DNA of 64,000 nucleotides from CAWHQZ01 sp963831645 (GTDB lineage: Bacteria > Pseudomonadota > Alphaproteobacteria > Rhizobiales > Aestuariivirgaceae). Shown here piece by piece: positions 1-8,321 of this stretch. Below the pieces are notes generated by a model. It was not told where the DNA came from. It saw only the letters and a program-made list of their open reading frames with translations, and searched no databases. The position numbers and the translations under genes are program-made. Within the stretch, counting starts at the first letter, position 1. Each line of letters begins with the position of its first letter. The DNA lies in NCBI GenBank assembly GCA_963831645.1, contig CAWHQZ010000028.1, forward strand, positions 1 through 64,000, read 5' to 3'.

Positions 1-33
1 CAAAATTGCTCATCTCTGGATTTTATACTGCAC

Positions 34-216
34 TTAGCCCCTCCTTTTCTTTAAATAGGCCCGCCCAGCGTCTGTTATTTGGAGTTCCGCCTCTCTCGTA
101 TTCTGCGAGCCTTCGCGAACGATGTTACCTTCTGCTTCCTCATGTGGGATCATATTGATCTGGGGGCCCTGCGGGTCGATCAGCGCCGTTAGATTATGAA
201 TTAGAGCAGGTTCCGG
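34..216 (-). pseudogene. unrecognised coding remnant downstream of transposase
   Basis: An open frame continues in phase after the transposase stop codon and runs about 60 codons to a TAA at 34-36. It has a protein-like composition with an acidic middle (HEEAEGNIVREGSQ) and a basic end (RAYLKKRRG). No Met start is found near its beginning, so it looks like the C-terminal part of a host gene cut by the insertion sequence. I do not recognise the family, and chance openness in high-GC DNA is possible. Confidence 0.3.
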
Positions 217-960
217 TCATATTGACGTATAGCCGGCATGCCTGAAGTAGTTGCGACATTCGGCGCTGTTTACGCTGAGCACGAAGGAGCCGATGCGCCG
301 GTACAGACCGTGAATAGTTTGTTCTGAGAACTTGCGGAGAAATGCCTTGAATTTGCTGAAGGGCAGCTCAATCGGATTGAGATCCGGCGAGTACTGCGGA
401 AGGTAGCGCAGCGTTGCGCCAACCGCTTCGATCGCCGCCCGCACACCGGGAACTTCATGAGCCGGAAGGTTGTCCATCACCACGATGTCGCCCCGCTTGA
501 GCGTCGAAGCCAAGCACTGCTCGACATAGGCTACGAATGCCGCTCCGTTGATTGGCCCGTCAATGACCATCGGCGCCACCATCTTATTGTGACGCAGAGC
601 GGCCACGAAGGTGACCGTCTTCCAATGCCCGTGCGGAACGTGACTGATGAGCCGTTCGCCACGCGGCCAGCGTCCCCTGAGACGGACCATGTTCGTACTG
701 GTCGCGGTCTCATCGATAAACACCAGCCGTGTCGTACAAGATATCCCTGCTGGCGTATCCAGCGCCGCCGCACCCGCGCCACGTCGGCTCGATGTTGCTC
801 GGCGGCCCGCAGGCTTTTTTTTGAAGGTGATCCCATGGCGCTCGAAAAAGCGCCAAACCGCGCTCCGGCTACCTGTGGCTCCAGCCTCTTGTGCTTTCCT
901 GAGAACAGTAATAGAAACTCTATCGGGATTGTAGAGATTGAGTAATCCATCGCCAGCCAA
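217..960 (-). pseudogene. IS630-family transposase, truncated and frame-disrupted
   Basis: The C-terminal two thirds is a DDE transposase of the IS630/Tc1-mariner type: LVFIDETATSTNM carries the first catalytic Asp, GDIVVMDNLPAHEVP the second, and the SPDLNPIELPFSKFK stretch the final acidic residue. The gene is damaged in two ways. The first ~70 residues of the family, with the HTH, are missing and the frame abuts the DUF5681 gene at about 940. Between about 735 and 820 the family sequence (AAEQHRADVARVRRRW) is in another frame, so two shifts are needed, one at a run of eight T. That run resembles the slippage site between orfA and orfB in some IS630 elements; the second shift looks like decay. 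Probably inactive. Confidence 0.85.
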
Positions 961-1354
961 TCAGTGGGTCAAGGGCCAATCGGGGAATCCGGGCGGTCGG
1001 CGAACACTTCTGTCCACGGACGAAGATGAGATTGCGCAGGTCACGGCGCTGGCACGCAAGTTCAGCACTGCGGCGATTAAGGCGTTGGTTCAGCTTTTCA
1101 AGAAAGGAAAAGCGGAGACGGTGCGGTTGCAAGCGGCAATCGCTATTCTTGATCGCGGCTGTGGAAAACCGCCGCAGTTCACGACCTCGAATGCTGCCGA
1201 GTTCAAGGCAGTCAATGAGCTGCGCGATCATGAGCTGGACGCGATCATTGCGCGCGGCATTGCCGATGGAAAACTGAAGCCTCTCGATGCGCATCCACGG
1301 ATTGGCACGAATGGACCTTTAAACGGTTCCGACCGCACCGGTGCCAACGACTAG
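938..1354 (+). CDS. DUF5681 domain protein, 5' end probably lost
   Basis: The product of 138 residues begins at a TTG and soon shows the DUF5681 signature WVKGQSGNPGGRR, followed by a helical region (AIKALVQLFKKGKAE, RLQAAIAILDRGCGKPP). Family members are small proteins common near phage packaging or mobile-element genes; their function is not established. Homologues usually have more residues before the GQSGNP motif, a TAG lies just upstream in frame, and the IS630 remnant starts at the same place. The true start has therefore probably been replaced and TTG is only the first available start. No convincing ribosome binding site is visible. Confidence 0.6.
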   Translation: MSNPSPANQWVKGQSGNPGGRRTLLSTDEDEIAQVTALARKFSTAAIKALVQLFKKGKAETVRLQAAIAILDRGCGKPPQFTTSNAAEFKAVNELRDHELDAIIARGIADGKLKPLDAHPRIGTNGPLNGSDRTGAND

Positions 1355-1888
1355 CGCAGCGTTGTCCGAGCTTGCGACTTGCGACCGGCCCTCAGCGGGT
1401 AGCGTTCATCGTTGGCACGCGGCTTACCGGCCCATCAGGCAACCCTGACCTGAGAACAGGGGAATAGCAGGATGGAAGCAGGGGAATAACAGGATGAAGT
1501 TCGGTTCATAGCCCCCTGTTCGCCAAGGACGACCCTCACTCACGGCTCGCCTTCTCGCGACTGCCTCTTCGATCACCACAAGGTCGAAGTGTCCAACGCC
1601 GAAGCGGCGCCGGATGCATCTCGAAATCGATCGAAATGTTGCCCCGGCGTTGCCCCAAAAGAGATCAATTGGGCAATGCGTTCCTGTAACCAGCTGGCAT
1701 CGCAAGGAATTTGTGCACGGACTCGCTGATTGCGAAACAGCTGTTCCGGCAAACCGGAGCGCTGGCGAGGTCAGCGGGCTCTTCGAAGCTTAACTCACCA
1801 GTCTGCCTGCAGGGAAGTATGAACTCCTCTCCCCCTGCTGACGCCGGGCCCGGGGCGAGCCGCGCCGATGCCGTCCCACAGCGCTCCG
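1355..1888. other. intergenic stretch without a recognised gene
   Basis: About 530 bases with no convincing coding frame. It holds a short 18-base direct repeat (1457-1496, listed separately) and the twice-occurring GTTGCCCC at about 1641 and 1653. A 93-codon antisense frame across 1424-1705 has no recognisable motif. The stretch separates the DUF5681 gene from the repeat-rich end of the integrative element. Confidence 0.4.
1457..1496. repeat. 18-bp direct repeat, two copies
   Basis: CAGGGGAATAGCAGGATG (1457-1474) and CAGGGGAATAACAGGATG (1479-1496) differ at one base and are spaced 22 bases apart. Their role is unknown; they may be a remnant of a larger repeat at the edge of the mobile region. 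Confidence 0.7.
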
Positions 1889-2004
1889 GGCCCGGCCTAC
1901 TCGATCAGCACACGGGCGATTTCATCGACCCCCATAGGGGGCGCTTCAGGCCCGGCCTCCTTCGGTCAGCACACGGACGATTTCATCGACCCCCATACGG
2001 GGGG
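1889..2004. repeat. 60-bp tandem duplication
   Basis: Two head-to-tail copies with a period of exactly 60 bases (1889-1948 and 1949-2004), about 85-90 percent alike. Each contains ATTTCATCGACCCCCATA on the plus strand, which read on the minus strand gives ATGGGGGTCGATGAAAT. Each copy thus encodes a short peptide beginning MGVDEI with its own ATG and stop. This may be a duplicated gene end or a duplicated binding site downstream of the primase gene. Confidence 0.75.
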
Positions 2005-2066
2005 CAGTAAAATGATTTGGGGACCCCATCCAAACGTGGACGGGGAGCACCCACAAAGCCGTGGTT

Positions 2067-2288
2067 CGTAGCAACTTCGCCTCTCCTAAGGAGAAGGTTG
2101 CTACGCTACGGCCACGGGAGGGTCCTACGGACCCGCCTCCCGTCGTGGCTTTCGTAGCAGAAATCGTAGCAGCACATCCCCTTGAGTTTGCTGCATTTTG
2201 TCCGGATTTTTTCAAGTCGTAGCAGGCAGTCGTAGCAGTGCTACGAGTTTTGCTACGACGGAGGGTCGGTCGTAGCAGCGTCGTAGCA
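2067..2288. repeat. iteron-like array of CGTAGCA heptamers
   Basis: The heptamer CGTAGCA occurs seven times directly (starts 2067, 2153, 2165, 2218, 2231, 2271, 2282) and three times inverted as TGCTACG (2099, 2239, 2251) within 222 bases. One pair forms the perfect palindrome CGTAGCAGTGCTACG at 2231-2245. A second pair (2067 and 2099) closes a longer hairpin, and 2110-2149 holds another inverted repeat around CGGGAGG. The array starts seven bases after the stop of the primase/helicase gene. Repeats next to an element's own replication protein are typical of iterons in a replication origin; that role is inference. Confidence 0.65.
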
Positions 2289-2294
2289 GCCTTT

Positions 2295-4147
2295 TTAGTC
2301 ATAGGTTGCCCCTGCCAGATCGCGGTTGGTCCGGGCCTCTTCCGCCGCCGCTTTTCCTTTCCTGGTGAGCACCCACGTGCGTCCAAGCTCCACCAGCTTG
2401 CGCGTCTTGAAGTGCTTCTTGATGATGCGCTCGACCTTGGTTTTGTCAGGGTCCCCGGATTTGAAAAACCATCCCAGTTCGTTCGCCAGTTCGGCCAAGG
2501 ACGCTTTTGGCTTCTCCAGCATTGCGATGAGCAGGTCGTCCTGTTCCTTCGTCGCTTTCTTGTTCCGTTCCGATTGCTCTCGCTCTGTGATTGGAACTGC
2601 GATCACGGACGGGATCTGCTTGCCCTTGGCGGTTCTGACCTGCTCGGCGTAGACGGTCCTGATCTCGAACGGCACCTGCTCGAATCCGGGTCCGCGTAGC
2701 TTCACGCGCCACCACAGGATGGCGGTCTTCTCATCGTCGCCGCTCATGCAGATTAGATTGCCGTCCATCTCGTTCAGGAACGCACCGCCGCCGCGCGGCA
2801 CGTAAGTGTCGATATCGTTGGCCGCGTTCTTGACCGGATGGCAGATCACAAGGACGCAGGGGCCACCGGCAAGTTTGGTTAGGCTACGGAACATCCGGGC
2901 ATGGTTGCCCTGCATGACGTTATCGTTTTCGTCGTCGCCCTCGAAATAGACGGCGCTCGAATCCGCGATGACCAGAGAGACGCCGCCTAACTCCTCAACC
3001 TCATCGGCAATTCTTTTCTTCGCGTCCGAAATCTTGAACGGGCCGTCGATGAAGTAGACCGGAATTGTTTCCGCGTCGAAGCCCATTTGCTCCGCCAAAG
3101 CGAGCCAGCGAGCCCGGATATCGTCCGGGTTCTCTCCGGCGAGGATCAGCACTCGCCCTTGTTCGACCTCAAGCCTGCCAAGCAGCTTGGCGAGTCCAAC
3201 ATGCGCGGCATGCGGAGAGCGAGGGCGGTCTTTCCTTTGTGGGAAGGTGACGTGAAGGAGTAGACGAACCTTTTCTGCATCACCTCATCGATCAGGTAGT
3301 CAGGGGCGACGTATCCGGCGACGAATGCCGCGCTGCTCAGGAGGAGCTTCTTGCGCTCCGTTTTGCCGTTCGCCGCTTTCGCGACCAGATCGTTGAAGGC
3401 TTCGGCCGTATTGCCAGCGACGGTGAACCATTCAGTCACGTCCTTCACGCCCGGCATTTCGAGGATACGAACGCTCGCCGCTGTGCCGTTAAGCGACCGT
3501 GCTACTTGATCGGCATGATTCCGACCAGCGTCGTCGGCGTCGGGCAGGATGACGACGTTGGCACCGTCGAAGTACTTTCCGAATTCGTCGCGCCATTTTC
3601 CAGCGCCACCCGCATTGCATGTTGCGTCGAGGCCGTTGGCGCGAAGGGTCTCGACGTCCTTTTCACCCTCCGGGATATAGATCGGCCGCCCCAAGGAGAC
3701 GGCCTCTTGCAGTTCTGGGAGATGATAGGGGACTCGCTCCACGCCTTTGACCCCGGCAATCCATCCGCCCCTGCCGTCAGGTCTGAATTGCCGAAAGGTT
3801 TTTGGTTCGTATCGGCGCACTTGCATTCGCGGCTCGCCGTTTTCGTCTTGGTAGGTGTATTCGGCGACGGCCTTCCATTTCGGCGCATGAGGGATGCTGT
3901 TGATAAAGCCGTGGTCCTCCAGCCACTTCAGGCCGTCGGGACCTTTGAAGCCTTCGCGGGCGAGCAGATCGAGCACGCCGCCGCCTTCATCGGCCTCATG
4001 ATCGTAGAAGAGGCCCCTCATGACATCGACGCTGCGACTGCCATTGGTGCCCCAGCGCAGCTCGTGCTTGGTCGAGTGCAGCGGGTTGGGCTCGCCCCAC
4101 AGCTTGCGCGCCACCGCCGGCATAAGGCTCACGAAGTCGATCGTCAT
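2295..4147 (-). pseudogene. Toprim primase / RepA-like AAA_25 helicase, one frameshift
   Basis: Two frames together make one protein of about 617 residues. The first (4147 to about 3205) has a Toprim domain: GRPIYIPEGEKDVETL with the catalytic Glu, and VVILPDADDAGRNHA with the DxD. Near its end is a Walker A stretch, FTSPSHKGKTALALR. The second frame (to 2295) continues the RecA-like AAA_25 core with RVLILAGENPDD, Walker B-like VSLVIADSSAV and a winged-helix-like tail. Frame restoration near 3205-3212 gives ALR-AAHVGLAKLLGRLEVE, as in intact relatives. Such proteins prime and unwind DNA for prophages and integrative elements. The ATG at 4147 is preferred to GTG at 4159 because GAAGGGG lies just before it. 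The iteron-like array follows directly. Confidence 0.85.
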
Positions 4148-4180
4148 GGCCCCTTCCACCCACTCAAGACGATCTGCGCA

Positions 4181-4453
4181 TCAACTGCCGGTAGCGCTTG
4201 GGGTCGAGATAGATGGACGCTGACCGACCATGTACCTCGCAGCGGCCACCGGCCCACGCTCGCGCAGGATCCGCTCGCCACGACCCCTGATGCCGGGCAA
4301 GCGCATCAGCTCATGGAGGTCGGGTCTGTCGGGGACGCCGGTGACGGGAAATTTAAAGCGCCAAGTTGGTGCGGGCGACCGCCGACTTGGCGCCATGAAG
4401 CTCCTCGGCGGACGCCGCCGGTGCTTCGGAAACGGGATGATGATCGCGCTCAT
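4181..4453 (-). CDS. small hypothetical protein of the integrative element
   Basis: The 90-residue product is basic and proline/arginine-rich. It begins with a hydrophobic MSAIIIPFPK stretch and has a conserved-looking HELMRLPGIRGRGERILRER region. Its ATG overlaps the stop of the upstream gene in an ATGA arrangement, and the primase gene starts 33 bases downstream. This suggests one transcript running from the HTH gene to the primase. I do not recognise the family. Confidence 0.6.
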   Translation of the reverse strand: MSAIIIPFPKHRRRPPRSFMAPSRRSPAPTWRFKFPVTGVPDRPDLHELMRLPGIRGRGERILRERGPVAAARYMVGQRPSISTPSATGS

Positions 4454-4755
4454 CGCCGCCTCAAGAGCCGGAGCCAAGTCGCCCATGACATCACGACCAT
4501 CGGCAGCGGCACCGCTTGGATGCCCGACCGTCTTATGACCGCCGCGTCGAAATCGTCGGCGAGCACAACCTCGGCGCGCCCGAATGTCCTTCGGTCGGCC
4601 ACGACCTTGGTGATGATCGGCGTGCCGTCGCCGTGGCCGTAGATGTCGAGAATGTCGTGGGCGTAGCGCACGGCCCGGATGTCAGCCGCACGATGCAGCG
4701 CGGCGAGCGGGTCAGCCAATTCCACGCGCGGCAGGATGTGGGGCCGCTCGCTCAC
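4450..4755 (-). CDS. small hypothetical protein of the integrative element
   Basis: The 101-residue product starts at GTG. It is predicted to be soluble and mixed alpha/beta, with an acidic middle (RYAHDILDIYGHGDG, VVLADDFDAAVIRRSG) and a hydrophobic-basic end. It is coupled to the next gene by ATGA overlap and lies after a GC-rich hairpin. The setting, between an excisionase-like HTH gene and a primase, marks it as part of the element's cargo or replication module. No family is recognised. Confidence 0.6.
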   Translation of the reverse strand: MSERPHILPRVELADPLAALHRAADIRAVRYAHDILDIYGHGDGTPIITKVVADRRTFGRAEVVLADDFDAAVIRRSGIQAVPLPMVVMSWATWLRLLRRR

Positions 4756-4827
4756 GGCACTATCCAGCCGGAATTTTTCGGTCTATTGGGAGAGTTGTCG
4801 CGTCGAGGAAACCCGACAAATCTCTTA

Positions 4828-4852
4828 GGCCCGCCGGTCCTTCTGGCGGGCC
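4828..4852. terminator. GC-rich hairpin between HTH gene and downstream small genes
   Basis: GGCCCGCC and GGCGGGCC form a perfect 8-bp stem around a 9-base loop. On the plus strand it is followed by GCTTGTTT; on the minus strand, the sense of the flanking genes, no T run follows. It may act as a weak attenuator between the HTH gene and the replication genes. Confidence 0.4.
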
Positions 4853-4871
4853 GCTTGTTTGAAGGCATCGC

Positions 4872-5126
4872 TCAAGATGCCTCCCCGTTCTGAGCGGCGG
4901 CGCGTGCATCGAGGGCAGCCCGAATTTTCGAGAGCCGCCAGCGTGAGATTCCTCCCGGCCCCGTCGGCTTCTCGGGCCTCGAAAGGAGGCCTCTATCGAT
5001 CATGCGGTAGACTGTCGCGCGAGAGACAGGCTTCGTCTTCCCCCCGATCAGGCGGCAAACCTCATCGATCGAGCCATACTCATCGTCATCAGGCTGATGG
5101 ATTGTCTGCATTTGTCGAGACTCCAT
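4872..5126 (-). CDS. excisionase/AlpA-like helix-turn-helix protein
   Basis: This 84-residue protein has the layout of small MerR/AlpA-type DNA-binding domains: YGSIDEVCRLIGG, then VSRATVYRMIDRGLL as the recognition helix, then a wing (GGISRWRLSKIRAALDA). Proteins of this kind act as excisionases or as transcriptional switches in prophages and integrative elements. It lies between the integrase remnant with its 203-residue neighbour and the replication genes, the usual place for such a switch. The start is the first ATG in frame. Confidence 0.75.
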   Translation of the reverse strand: MESRQMQTIHQPDDDEYGSIDEVCRLIGGKTKPVSRATVYRMIDRGLLSRPEKPTGPGGISRWRLSKIRAALDARAAAQNGEAS

Positions 5127-5194
5127 GTTGTTGCAGAGCCTCTAGCCAAATATCAGGATTTCTCGGCCATTTCGTCTGACAAGTTTCGAGCTAA

Positions 5195-5806
5195 TTATTT
5201 AGACGCACGTTTCTCCCGAGCGATGGAGCGCTTCCAGCCGTTCCAAACCTGTTGAACCGCCCCCTCCTCCATGGGAATGCCAAGCACGTTGAGTGCCTCC
5301 GCCACTATCGAGCATCCCGATGCATTTGTCTTGTTGAGGGAATTCCTCGTCGGTGGAATTTTGTACCTACGGTTCATTCCCTCGATGGCACCTTTGATGA
5401 AGGCGTTTCGGCCGGCTCGGACAAAACGATTGGGGCCCGGCTTTCCCTTGTGGCCGCGCCTTTGCTTGTGCGGCGGCAGCAGCAGGGCACTGACGACATA
5501 GTCGCGAAGGGTCATGGGTACCATTCTACCGGACCTGATGCGATCTGCCGCAATTGCTCGAATTATGGCGTCACTGTCATCGTCTCCGAAAGACGCATCA
5601 TGGACCTGAGCGGCCAACCACTGCTCTGCCTCAACGCCCGAATGAGCCGCGATCTGCCTGAACTTCACCAAGGCGAGGTCGATAGAAAACCTGTAAACAA
5701 GATCCGGGTTCGGCTCTATCAAGTTGAGATTTGCGCGAAAGAAGGCAATTGTTTGTTTCAGCGCGATTTCTATCACCGCGGGGGCGACCCTCCGCCTATG
5801 CGCCAT
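5195..5806 (-). CDS. hypothetical protein coupled to an integrase
   Basis: A soluble protein of 203 residues. The N-terminal half is helical (LVYRFSIDLALVKFRQIA) and the C-terminal half is lysine/arginine-rich with KHKGKPGPNRF-like basic segments. Its ATG overlaps the TAA of the preceding integrase remnant as TAATG, a sign of translational coupling, so it was probably co-expressed with the integrase. The basic half suggests nucleic-acid contact, but no domain is recognised and function is unknown. Confidence 0.55.
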   Translation of the reverse strand: MAHRRRVAPAVIEIALKQTIAFFRANLNLIEPNPDLVYRFSIDLALVKFRQIAAHSGVEAEQWLAAQVHDASFGDDDSDAIIRAIAADRIRSGRMVPMTLRDYVVSALLLPPHKQRRGHKGKPGPNRFVRAGRNAFIKGAIEGMNRRYKIPPTRNSLNKTNASGCSIVAEALNVLGIPMEEGAVQQVWNGWKRSIAREKRASK

Positions 5807-5946
5807 TATGTGGACGCCTTATTGAACGGCAGCACGTTCGCCTGCCGAGACTCGACGATGCCAAGCAAGTGTTGCTCCCAACGCGTCAGGGCATCGCGCC
5901 GTTCCTGAAGAAAGGAGTGCTGCCGACATATCATCTTTTCTGACAA
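5806..5946 (-). pseudogene. C-terminal remnant of a tyrosine recombinase (integrase)
   Basis: The minus strand encodes about 45 residues ending in ESRQANVLPFNKAST. The segment FLQERRDALTRWEQHLLGIVE has the pattern of the C-terminal tail of phage-type integrases (RREAL..WA..L..LVEGR...VVP). The catalytic RHRY region is absent; upstream sequence is occupied by the dioxygenase promoter region. The integrase has therefore been cut at about 5950, which may mark a former element boundary. The stop overlaps the next gene's start. Confidence 0.6.
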
Positions 5947-6018
5947 CGATGCGTGTTCAATGATAAGTTCCCAGTGAGCCGAACAGCGATTTTTAGAAAC
6001 TGGCGACAGGAGAGCGGC

Positions 6019-6684
6019 ATGTGCAGCGACGGCGATCGATCATTGATCTTTTCGCGCCGAGCTTTTTGGCAGGGAGCCGCAGCGACAATCGGCGGCGCTG
6101 TCCTGGCAACCCCAGCTGCTGCCGCGGCCCGGGAGTGCAGTCTTACGCCGCCCGATATCCTCGGTCCGTTCTACCGCTTCGGGGCGCCGTTTCAAACCAG
6201 CCTTGGAGCGCCGAACGAACCCGGTGAAAAGCTGGTTGTTTCCGGCACCGTCTACAGTTCCGATTGTCGAACCGTGCTATCTCGGGCGTTGATCGAAGTC
6301 TGGCAGGCCAACAGTGCCGGACACTACGATACCGACATACCCGGCCACTACACCGAGGCCACCTCTTTTCACTTGCGTGGAATGCTGAATACCGATGAGC
6401 GTGGCCATTACGAAATCGGAACCGTGATGCCGGGTCGCTACCCCATCCCGCCCGGGCTTCCAGGATTGGAGCAATTCGCCGGCCAGACGCGGCCCGCCCA
6501 CATACACTTCAGGGCCATCGAAGCCCTGCACGTTCCCCTCACCACGCAACTCTATTTTCAGGACGACCCCTTCATCGGCAAGGACCCTTTTGCCAGCCGC
6601 AAACCGGCGCTCGCCATCAAATTGAAACAGGACGGCCGGCATCTCCGCGGAGTCTTCGATCTCGTTCTTGCCACCGGGACCTAA
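6019..6684 (+). CDS. Tat-exported intradiol ring-cleavage dioxygenase-like protein
   Basis: The 221-residue product has a Tat signal (SRRAFWQGAAATIGGAVLA, then AAAA cleavage region). The body has the intradiol dioxygenase fold: LGPFYRFGAP, a VWQANSAGHYD strand, GHYEIGTVMPGRYPIPP with a ligand Tyr, and RPAHIHF with the paired His ligands of the non-haem iron. Classical catechol dioxygenases are cytoplasmic and dimeric; this short form lacks the N-terminal helical dimer domain and would act in the periplasm. Substrate unknown. The ATG at 6019 is chosen over upstream starts because ACAGGAGA precedes it. It stands alone, with no catechol-pathway neighbours. Confidence 0.85.
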   Translation: MCSDGDRSLIFSRRAFWQGAAATIGGAVLATPAAAAARECSLTPPDILGPFYRFGAPFQTSLGAPNEPGEKLVVSGTVYSSDCRTVLSRALIEVWQANSAGHYDTDIPGHYTEATSFHLRGMLNTDERGHYEIGTVMPGRYPIPPGLPGLEQFAGQTRPAHIHFRAIEALHVPLTTQLYFQDDPFIGKDPFASRKPALAIKLKQDGRHLRGVFDLVLATGT

Positions 6685-6770
6685 AGCGGAATGATTTAGG
6701 CTGCGCGGTGCTTTCTGTCGTACATCGAGGAACCCGAGGTTTTTGCCGCCGCTTGAACATGAACTACTTG

Positions 6771-8081
6771 TCACGATGCGCCGGCCGCCGGGGTCGTTTT
6801 CCTCGAGCGAGACACCAGCAGCTTGTCGATGCGCCGGCCGTCCAGATCGATCGCTTCAAAACGCCAGCCGTTCATTGTGAAATGTTCGCCTACAGCAGGG
6901 ATTCTGCCAAGGTGCTCGAGCATGAACCCTGCCGCCGTGTGATAGTTGTGGTTCTCGGGGAAAGATTGTTTGAGAACGGCGGACAGCTCATCCATTGGAG
7001 TTGTTCCAGAGACGAGAAAGGAGCCGTTCTTTCGCCTGACAATCTGTGGCTCGGGCGGGCCTTCCTCCGTGCGAAACTCGCCGACGATGGCCTCGAGAAT
7101 GTCCGCTGAGGTGACGACTCCCTCGAAACTGCCGTATTCATCATGGACCAGCGCGATATGCACGGGCGATGCCTTGAGAACGTTCACAACATCGAGTGCA
7201 TCCATCGTTTCTGGAATGATCGGAGCCTTTGCGACGTAATTTTTCGGATTGACGTTGCGACCCTTCAGGAACGCATCCAGCAGGGTCTTGGCATTGATTA
7301 CCCCAGTAACAACATCGGACGAACCCTTGGTGACGACAATCCGTGAATGCGGGCTGCTCAGAATCTTTCGAGACATCGTGTCAAGATCGTCTTTCAGATC
7401 GATGGCATCGACTTGCTGGCGTTGCGTCATCACCGCTCGAACCGGCCGATCCCCCAGCCTCATGACGCCGGCGATCATCGATCGCTCCTGCGACTCCAAC
7501 ACGCCTGTGCTTTCGGCTTCGGCGACGAGTGCGTGAATTTCCTCATCCGTCACTTTTTGCGGGGATGTCCGATGGTGGCCCAAAAGCCGGAGCACGGCAC
7601 GACCGGATGCATTCAGGAGCCAGACGAACGGCGAAGCGACTTGTGCGAGCAGCGTCATTCCCGGCGCGACGAGGCAGGCAATCCGTTCCGGATTGCGCAG
7701 CGCGATCTGCTTCGGAACAAGTTCGCCCAGCACCAGCGAAACATAGGTGACGGCTGCGATCAGCAGCCCAAACCCGATCGGTTCGGCGACGTTTTCGCTG
7801 AGGCCAAAATGCTGCAGCTGGCTGCTCAAGCGGCCGCCGAGCGTAACGCCCGACACTGCTCCCGCGAGGACACCAACGAGCGTGATGCCGATCTGAACCG
7901 TCGAGAGAAACCGGCCAGGATCGGAGGCGAGCTTGATTGCCCGGCGTGCCCCGCGCGTCTCGCGATTGACCAGCGCCTGGAGACGGATCGGCCTTGCCGA
8001 CACGACCGCGAGTTCTGACATGGCAAGCAGTCCATTGATCAGAACCAGGATCAGGATCAAGGCAATTTCGAGGAAAACCAT
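6771..8081 (-). CDS. CNNM/CorC-HlyC family membrane protein with CBS pair
   Basis: The 436-residue protein has four hydrophobic segments in its N-terminal CNNM (DUF21) domain (residues 1-~190: FLEIALILILVLINGLLAMSE and others). Two CBS domains follow (~215-335, including RIVVTKGSSDVVTGVI and HDEYGSFEGVVTSADIL), then a C-terminal CorC_HlyC transporter-associated domain (GSFLVSGTTPMDELSAVL). Members are linked to magnesium or cobalt efflux or homeostasis; the older hemolysin name is not evidence of lysis. It is transcribed towards the dioxygenase gene and appears to be a single-gene unit. Confidence 0.9.
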   Translation of the reverse strand: MVFLEIALILILVLINGLLAMSELAVVSARPIRLQALVNRETRGARRAIKLASDPGRFLSTVQIGITLVGVLAGAVSGVTLGGRLSSQLQHFGLSENVAEPIGFGLLIAAVTYVSLVLGELVPKQIALRNPERIACLVAPGMTLLAQVASPFVWLLNASGRAVLRLLGHHRTSPQKVTDEEIHALVAEAESTGVLESQERSMIAGVMRLGDRPVRAVMTQRQQVDAIDLKDDLDTMSRKILSSPHSRIVVTKGSSDVVTGVINAKTLLDAFLKGRNVNPKNYVAKAPIIPETMDALDVVNVLKASPVHIALVHDEYGSFEGVVTSADILEAIVGEFRTEEGPPEPQIVRRKNGSFLVSGTTPMDELSAVLKQSFPENHNYHTAAGFMLEHLGRIPAVGEHFTMNGWRFEAIDLDGRRIDKLLVSRSRKTTPAAGAS

Positions 8082-8321
8082 GGGACTTGGGGACCTGTGT
8101 TGGTTGGGGATGTTTCGAAGCGTCGCAGGCGACCAGCATGGTACAATATGGACGATAAGCCCGGGAAACCTTCCACTGAGCTGCCAGCGGCAGGCCTTAA
8201 CCGCTTCATGGGCGCCTCCCCGTTAACCATCACTGCAAATAATTTTCCTGGCCCTGCCAATCGTCGGCAGCTCCACAGTGCTACAGTGCAACGTGAGGGG
8301 CCCACTCTACGGAGGTGTGCT

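Noticed and set aside
2067..2288. CRISPR array
   Set aside because: Repeat is only seven to nine bases, occurs in both orientations and has irregular spacing; no cas genes in the window.
3506..4642. Long plus-strand frame of 378 codons across the primase gene
   Set aside because: It is antisense to the Toprim domain, has no motif and reflects high GC.
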